DNA of 10,439 bases. Origin: Bifidobacterium breve (GTDB taxonomy: Bacteria > Actinomycetota > Acidimicrobiia > Acidimicrobiales > Ilumatobacteraceae). Below, piece after piece: positions 6,699 through 10,439 of the stretch. How positions within the stretch are numbered: the stretch's first letter is position 1; each line of letters begins with the position of its first letter. The notes beneath the pieces are model-generated. The model was not told where the DNA came from and made no database searches. It saw nothing but the letters and a program-made list of their open reading frames with translations. The position numbers and the translations under genes were made by a program. The DNA lies in NCBI GenBank assembly GCA_945896935.1, contig CAMDER010000049.1, positions 1-10,439 of the forward strand, given 5' to 3'.

Positions 6699-6736
6699 AG
6701 AGGGTGTGGCGGATCGCAAGATCTGCCACACCCTCT
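6699..6736 (+). terminator. second intercistronic stem-loop, probable partial terminator or mRNA-stability hairpin
   Basis: A 17-bp stem (6699-6715 with 6720-6736) has one G-U wobble and otherwise perfect Watson-Crick pairs, closed by a GCAA tetraloop of the stable GNRA class (6716-6719). The outer arm is AGAGGGTGTGGC with its exact complement. Only a short T-stretch follows, so full Rho-independent termination is doubtful and read-through into the permease genes is expected. Between a binding protein and its permease, such hairpins typically limit downstream expression or protect the upstream mRNA. Confidence 0.75.
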
Positions 6737-6758
6737 TTGCTAGTTCAAAATTAATAGC

Positions 6759-6763
6759 AGGAG
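6759..6763 (+). promoter_or_regulatory. ribosome binding site AGGAG for the permease gene
   Basis: AGGAG sits 6 nt before the GTG at 6770 and supports that GTG as the true start of the fused permease, immediately before the MESLVKFAKQ n-terminus. Confidence 0.8.
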
Positions 6764-6769
6764 TTTGCT

Positions 6770-8986
6770 GTGGAATCTCTCGTCAAGTTTGCCAAACAAC
6801 GTAAAGGTGTTGTTGCCGCACTGATTGTTGTCGTGGTATTCGCTCTGATGTACATGACTGACGCGAAGCAGTTGGCTCCGATGTTTTCTAATGTCGGTAC
6901 CGGGGCGCTCATCTCGGCAATTGCGCTGGGCGTGGTGTTGACTTTCCGTGGCTCTGGTGTTGTGAACTTCGCCAACGGCGTTGTCACGATTTTTATCGCG
7001 TATTGGTTTTACGGCCTTCGTTTTGAGGGCAAGTTGTACATTCCACCGTTACCAAACCCGCTCGCTCTCATTGAAATAGTTGTCAATCTGTTTAATGGTT
7101 CGAGGCCCAACCTTGATTTGCCCAATTGGCCGACGGTGATTGACTTACCTGGAGATCGTCTCACCCTTCCCGCTGCATTGTTGGCAGCACTCGTTTTGTC
7201 AGTGCTTCTTGGGTTGTTCTTACACTTCGTGATCTTCCGTCCCTTGCGTAACGCGCCAGTCTTGGCCAAAGTGGTCACGAGTGTTGGGCTCTTTGTTGTT
7301 CTGCAAGAGTTTGTCCGGCTGCGCTTCGGTGAGACAGTTAAATCCGGAATTCAATTGCCTCTTCCCAAAGGAAAAGTCAAACTTCCTGGAGATTTAGGCG
7401 CAATCCCCAATAACCAGTTGTTCTTGGTCGCGATCGTTGTGGCCGTGGCCGTTGCCTTGTGGGCAGTTTTCAAATACACCCGTTTTGGACTTGCAACACG
7501 CGCCGCAGCAGAAAACGAAAAGGGTGCAATTGTTCTCGGCTTTTCGCCTGATTTCTTAGCTGGATCTAACTGGGTGATTTCAACCGTCATCGCGGGCATG
7601 CTCGGAGTATTGGCTTCGCCGATCACCAATCTCGACACCATCACCATGCCATTGTTGATTGTCCCAGCGTTGGGAGCGGCGCTGATGGCTAGTTTCTCCT
7701 CATTTGGTATGACCGTGTTCGCCGGAATCGGTATTGCAATGGCTCAGGCATGGATTCAGTATCAAGGTGCGCAAACATGGTTCCCACGTGGAGTATTGCC
7801 GGCTCCTGGGTTAGTTCAAGCTCTTCCTTTCATCATCATCGTGATCGCGATGTTTGCGCGAGGAAAATCTTTGCCGGTGCGCGGGGCAGTAACGTTAGGT
7901 CGTATGCCTTTTGCGGTGAGTCCGCGAAAAGTGTTGCCACTCACGGTGCTCGGCTCGGCAGCAACCCTGGTTCTTCTCTTCGGATTTAGTTACGACTGGC
8001 GACAATCAACAATTAATACTTTGGTTGCAATCGTGATTTCACTGTCACTCGTTGTGCTCGTTGGTTTTGTTGGGCAGATCTCCTTGGCTCAAATGGCGAT
8101 TGCGGGAACTGCCGGATTCTTTTTGTCGAAGTACTTCTCCGATCTTCCGTTCCCGCTTGGACCGATCATTGGGGCATTTGTTGCCGCAGTGTTCGGAACG
8201 TTGATTGCGATTCCTGCTCTTCGTGTTCGTGGTGTGAACTTGGCAGTGATCACGTTGTCCGCCGCGGTGGCGATTGAGCAATTGATTTTCAAGAACAAGA
8301 CTTTTGCCGGTGAATCGGGAGCGCTTAAAGTTCCGCCGCCAGAGATTGGTGGTAAGGATTTTGGTCCAAACAATACGAATTTGAAAGTGCTCGGTTTGAA
8401 GGCCAAGGACGATATTCCACCGAATGTGTGGTTTGGTGTGGTGTGTTTGATCATCGTGGTGATTATGTGCCTGATGGTAGTGAACGTGCGTCGTTCGGCA
8501 ACGGGTCGTCAGTTCTTGGCAGTCCGCAGTAACGAACGTGCAGCCGCTGCAACGGGAATCAATGTGGCGAGCGCGAAAGTTCTTGCTTTTGGTTTGTCGG
8601 CATTCATCGCCGGTATCGGTGGTGCTCTGTCTGGTTATCGATTTGGCTCGGTGACTCCGCAATACTTCGGTGCTTTCGCCTCGTTGACGTTCTTGGCTTT
8701 CGCCTATCTGGGTGGCATTGCCAGTGTGAGCGGTGCGGTAGTTGCCGGAATCATCGCTCCAAATGGTCTGAACTTCAATTTCTTAGAAAATATCTTGCAT
8801 ATTGACCCGGGCTATGCCACTTTGATAGGTGGGATAGGTCTTATCGTGACAGCAGTGCGAAATCCCGAGGGTATTGCTGGAACACCTCGGTTACTTGCTC
8901 AGCAAAAGGCCGAACGTAGGGCACGTAGAGAAGCTTTGTTAAGACAACAGTCAGAATCAAATAGGGAAAATGAGGGGGCTACATGA
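6770..8986 (+). CDS. livHM: fused LivH-LivM ABC transporter permease, 738 aa
   Basis: This integral membrane protein carries both permease halves of a HAAT importer in one chain. Residues 1 to about 365 are LivH-like: several hydrophobic helices, the GSGVVNFANG segment (61-70), and the ATPase-coupling (EAA-type) loop TRFGLATRAAAENEKG (237-252) followed by GFSPDFL. Residues from about 388 on are LivM-like: GFVGQISLAQMAIAG (432-446), ALRVRGVNLAVITLS (483-497) and a second coupling loop GRQFLAVRSNERAAAATGIN (579-598) followed by AGIGGALSG. A basic, hydrophilic linker (about 364-388) joins the halves. The C-terminus is a highly charged cytoplasmic tail (711-738, rich in Arg, Glu and Gln). LivH and LivM are usually separate proteins of about 300 and 350-400 residues; single-chain fusions are known in actinobacteria. 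The frame is uninterrupted across the junction, so the fusion is not a simple read-through error. Its stop overlaps the livG start as ATGA. Confidence 0.94.
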   Translation: MESLVKFAKQRKGVVAALIVVVVFALMYMTDAKQLAPMFSNVGTGALISAIALGVVLTFRGSGVVNFANGVVTIFIAYWFYGLRFEGKLYIPPLPNPLALIEIVVNLFNGSRPNLDLPNWPTVIDLPGDRLTLPAALLAALVLSVLLGLFLHFVIFRPLRNAPVLAKVVTSVGLFVVLQEFVRLRFGETVKSGIQLPLPKGKVKLPGDLGAIPNNQLFLVAIVVAVAVALWAVFKYTRFGLATRAAAENEKGAIVLGFSPDFLAGSNWVISTVIAGMLGVLASPITNLDTITMPLLIVPALGAALMASFSSFGMTVFAGIGIAMAQAWIQYQGAQTWFPRGVLPAPGLVQALPFIIIVIAMFARGKSLPVRGAVTLGRMPFAVSPRKVLPLTVLGSAATLVLLFGFSYDWRQSTINTLVAIVISLSLVVLVGFVGQISLAQMAIAGTAGFFLSKYFSDLPFPLGPIIGAFVAAVFGTLIAIPALRVRGVNLAVITLSAAVAIEQLIFKNKTFAGESGALKVPPPEIGGKDFGPNNTNLKVLGLKAKDDIPPNVWFGVVCLIIVVIMCLMVVNVRRSATGRQFLAVRSNERAAAATGINVASAKVLAFGLSAFIAGIGGALSGYRFGSVTPQYFGAFASLTFLAFAYLGGIASVSGAVVAGIIAPNGLNFNFLENILHIDPGYATLIGGIGLIVTAVRNPEGIAGTPRLLAQQKAERRARREALLRQQSESNRENEGAT
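8972..8978 (+). promoter_or_regulatory. ribosome binding site GAGGGGG for livG, inside the permease gene end
   Basis: GAGGGGG ends 4 nt before the ATG at 8983. It lies within the last codons of the permease, so livG translation probably couples to termination of the permease. Confidence 0.65.
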
Positions 8987-9741
8987 ACCTATTAACAACA
9001 TCGGGAATGTCAGTGACATTTGGTGGTCTACGGGCCGTCAATAATGTCGACATCACCGTCGAACAAGGAAAACTGGTTGGATTGATCGGGCCAAACGGCG
9101 CGGGTAAGACAACATTCATTGACGGCATCACCGGGTTTGTTCCAACAACTGGTCGAATTGATTTCAAAGGAACTGAAATCAATTCAATGCCGGTGCACGA
9201 TCGTGCTCGGCTGGGCCTTGGTCGTACCTGGCAGTCACTTGAACTTTTCGACGACCTCACCATCGAAGAAAACATCCAAGTGGCAGCCGAACGTCAGACC
9301 GCCAAGAGCTTTTTGGCCGACTTAGTTCGTCCAGGCCGCAAGCGCGATCACAGTGGAGTCGACTTTGCCTTCGAAGTTTTGGGTATCGGCGACTTAGCCA
9401 AGAAGTATCCAAACGAGATCAGTCAAGGTCAGCGCAAGTTGGTCTCGGCCGCGCGTGCCCTTGCTGCTCGTCCCGAACTCGTATGTATGGACGAACCGGC
9501 AGCAGGCTTAGATACCAGCGAATCCCAAGAGCTCGGCCAGCGCCTCCGCAGCATTATTGATGCTGGACTCACAATTTTCTTAGTTGACCACGACATGGGC
9601 TTGGTACTCGAAGTGTGCGATTACATCTATGTCATTGAGTTTGGCGTTAAAATTGCCGAAGGACCTCCCGCACAAATTAAGAATGATCCAAAGGTCATCG
9701 AGGCTTACCTCGGAAGCAGTGCAACTGAGGGGGGACGCTGA
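8983..9741 (+). CDS. livG: LivG-type ABC transporter ATP-binding protein, 252 aa
   Basis: This is one of the two cytoplasmic ATPases that drive the importer. Nucleotide-binding motifs appear in order: Walker A GPNGAGKT (36-43), Q-loop at Q84 in RTWQSLELFDDLT, a signature segment ISQGQRKLVSAARAL (146-160), Walker B ELVCMDEPAAGLD (165-177) with catalytic E171, and the H-loop histidine H203 in FLVDHDMG. The signature is ISQGQ instead of LSGGQ; LivG proteins commonly depart from the canonical form here, so this probably does not abolish function. The RTWQ-x-x-x-LF segment and the LVDHDM ending identify it as LivG, not LivF. It overlaps the permease by 4 nt (ATGA) and livF by 1 nt (TGATG), indicating tight translational coupling. 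Length is near the family norm. Confidence 0.95.
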   Translation: MNLLTTSGMSVTFGGLRAVNNVDITVEQGKLVGLIGPNGAGKTTFIDGITGFVPTTGRIDFKGTEINSMPVHDRARLGLGRTWQSLELFDDLTIEENIQVAAERQTAKSFLADLVRPGRKRDHSGVDFAFEVLGIGDLAKKYPNEISQGQRKLVSAARALAARPELVCMDEPAAGLDTSESQELGQRLRSIIDAGLTIFLVDHDMGLVLEVCDYIYVIEFGVKIAEGPPAQIKNDPKVIEAYLGSSATEGGR

Positions 9742-10439
9742 TGTCGGCTCTACTAGAAATCAAGGATCTGAATACTGGGTACAACGGTGTTTCGGTTGTC
9801 CGTGGATTGAATCTCACAGTTAATCCAGGCGAAGTCGTGGCGCTTCTCGGGCCGAACGGTGCTGGTAAGACCACGACGTTGCTCACGACCTCAGGACTCG
9901 TGCCGATTATTTCTGGAGACATCAAAGTTTTTGGAAAGTCAATTAAGGGACGGCGCCCGCACATGATTGCGCGTGAAGGTCTCGCTCATGTGCCCGAGGG
10001 GCGCGCTTTGTTTTACCAGTTGACAGTTGCTGAAAACCTCAGACTCGGCGCCGCCAAAGGGTCCGCAGATGTCAAGAAGGCTTTGGGGTATTTTCCAGCA
10101 CTCGAATCGATTCTCGATCGTCGTGCTGGCTTGTTGTCTGGTGGTGAACAGCAGATGCTTGCAATGGCTCGTGCGCTCACGGTGAATCCGAAGTTGCTCA
10201 TGGTGGATGAAATGAGTCTTGGTCTGGCGCCGATCATCGTCGAGCGCCTGTTGCCGATTCTGCGAACGATCGCTGATGAAACCGGTGCAGGTGTCTTGCT
10301 CGTTGAACAGCACGTACACATGGCGTTGCAGGTTGCCGATCGGGCGTACGTTTTGAGTCACGGACAGTTGGCAATGGAAGGCAATGCGGCCGAAATGGCC
10401 AAGGACCGCAGTCTGATCCAGGCCAGTTACCTCGGCGAA
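9741..10439 (+). CDS. livF: LivF-type ABC transporter ATP-binding protein (3' end beyond the window)
   Basis: This is the second ATPase subunit, starting at the ATG that shares its A with the livG stop. The frame stays open for 233 codons to the last base, ending in ASYLGE. Because LivF proteins are about 235 residues and end near a YLG motif, only a few codons and the stop are probably missing. Motifs are Walker A GPNGAGKT (37-44), the LivF-typical HVPEGRALF Q-loop region (83-91), signature LSGGEQQ (132-138), Walker B LLMVDE (152-157) with catalytic E157, the SLGLAP D-loop segment, and H-loop H191 in LLVEQHV. The EQH form and the PEGR segment separate LivF from LivG. All key residues are present. 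Confidence 0.95.
   Translation, partial: MSALLEIKDLNTGYNGVSVVRGLNLTVNPGEVVALLGPNGAGKTTTLLTTSGLVPIISGDIKVFGKSIKGRRPHMIAREGLAHVPEGRALFYQLTVAENLRLGAAKGSADVKKALGYFPALESILDRRAGLLSGGEQQMLAMARALTVNPKLLMVDEMSLGLAPIIVERLLPILRTIADETGAGVLLVEQHVHMALQVADRAYVLSHGQLAMEGNAAEMAKDRSLIQASYLGE

Overview
This window looks like a chromosomal segment of a free-living actinobacterium, possibly an aquatic member of the Acidimicrobiia. That placement is inference. It rests on GTG and ATG starts, G+C content near half by eye, a lipoprotein binding protein with an Ala/Pro/Thr-rich tether, a single-chain LivH-LivM permease, and the mix of P450, Rieske oxygenase, SnoaL-like, acyl-CoA ligase and crotonase genes. No rRNA, tRNA, CRISPR array, transposase or integrase is visible, and every gene lying wholly inside the window has an intact reading frame.

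Region 1 (1-5134) is catabolic. It opens with the 3' part of a Rieske-type ring-hydroxylating oxygenase alpha subunit (plus strand, cut by the window edge). A complete bacterial cytochrome P450 converges on it from the minus strand. A 90-bp divergent spacer holding a 9-bp direct repeat separates the P450 from a plus-strand run: a SnoaL-like/NTF2-fold protein, an AMP-forming acyl-CoA ligase and a crotonase-fold enoyl-CoA hydratase/isomerase. The gaps in this run are about 20 bp, so it is probably one operon.

Region 2 (5135-10439) is a branched-chain-amino-acid-type (HAAT family) ABC importer in the order lipoprotein binding protein, fused LivH-LivM permease, LivG ATPase, LivF ATPase. LivF is cut by the window end, probably near its stop codon. 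The 125-bp leader before the binding protein carries a strong Shine-Dalgarno sequence inside a possible hairpin and a possible 21-codon leader ORF. That ORF's stop overlaps the binding-protein start as ATGA. Two stem-loops in tandem separate the binding protein from the permease. The permease, LivG and LivF genes overlap by 4 and 1 nt.

Taken together, the importer would bring in a small organic acid or amphipathic compound. The ligase would activate a carboxylate to its CoA thioester, the crotonase would act on an acyl/enoyl-CoA intermediate, and the two oxygenases would hydroxylate a ring or alkyl carbon. The substrate cannot be read from the sequence. HAAT importers take up amino acids as well as aromatic and other acids, so the link between transporter and catabolic genes is a hypothesis from gene order. 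I found no clear evidence of a wholly novel system. The most interesting non-coding features are the structured leader at 5157-5263 and the paired stem-loops at 6670-6736.
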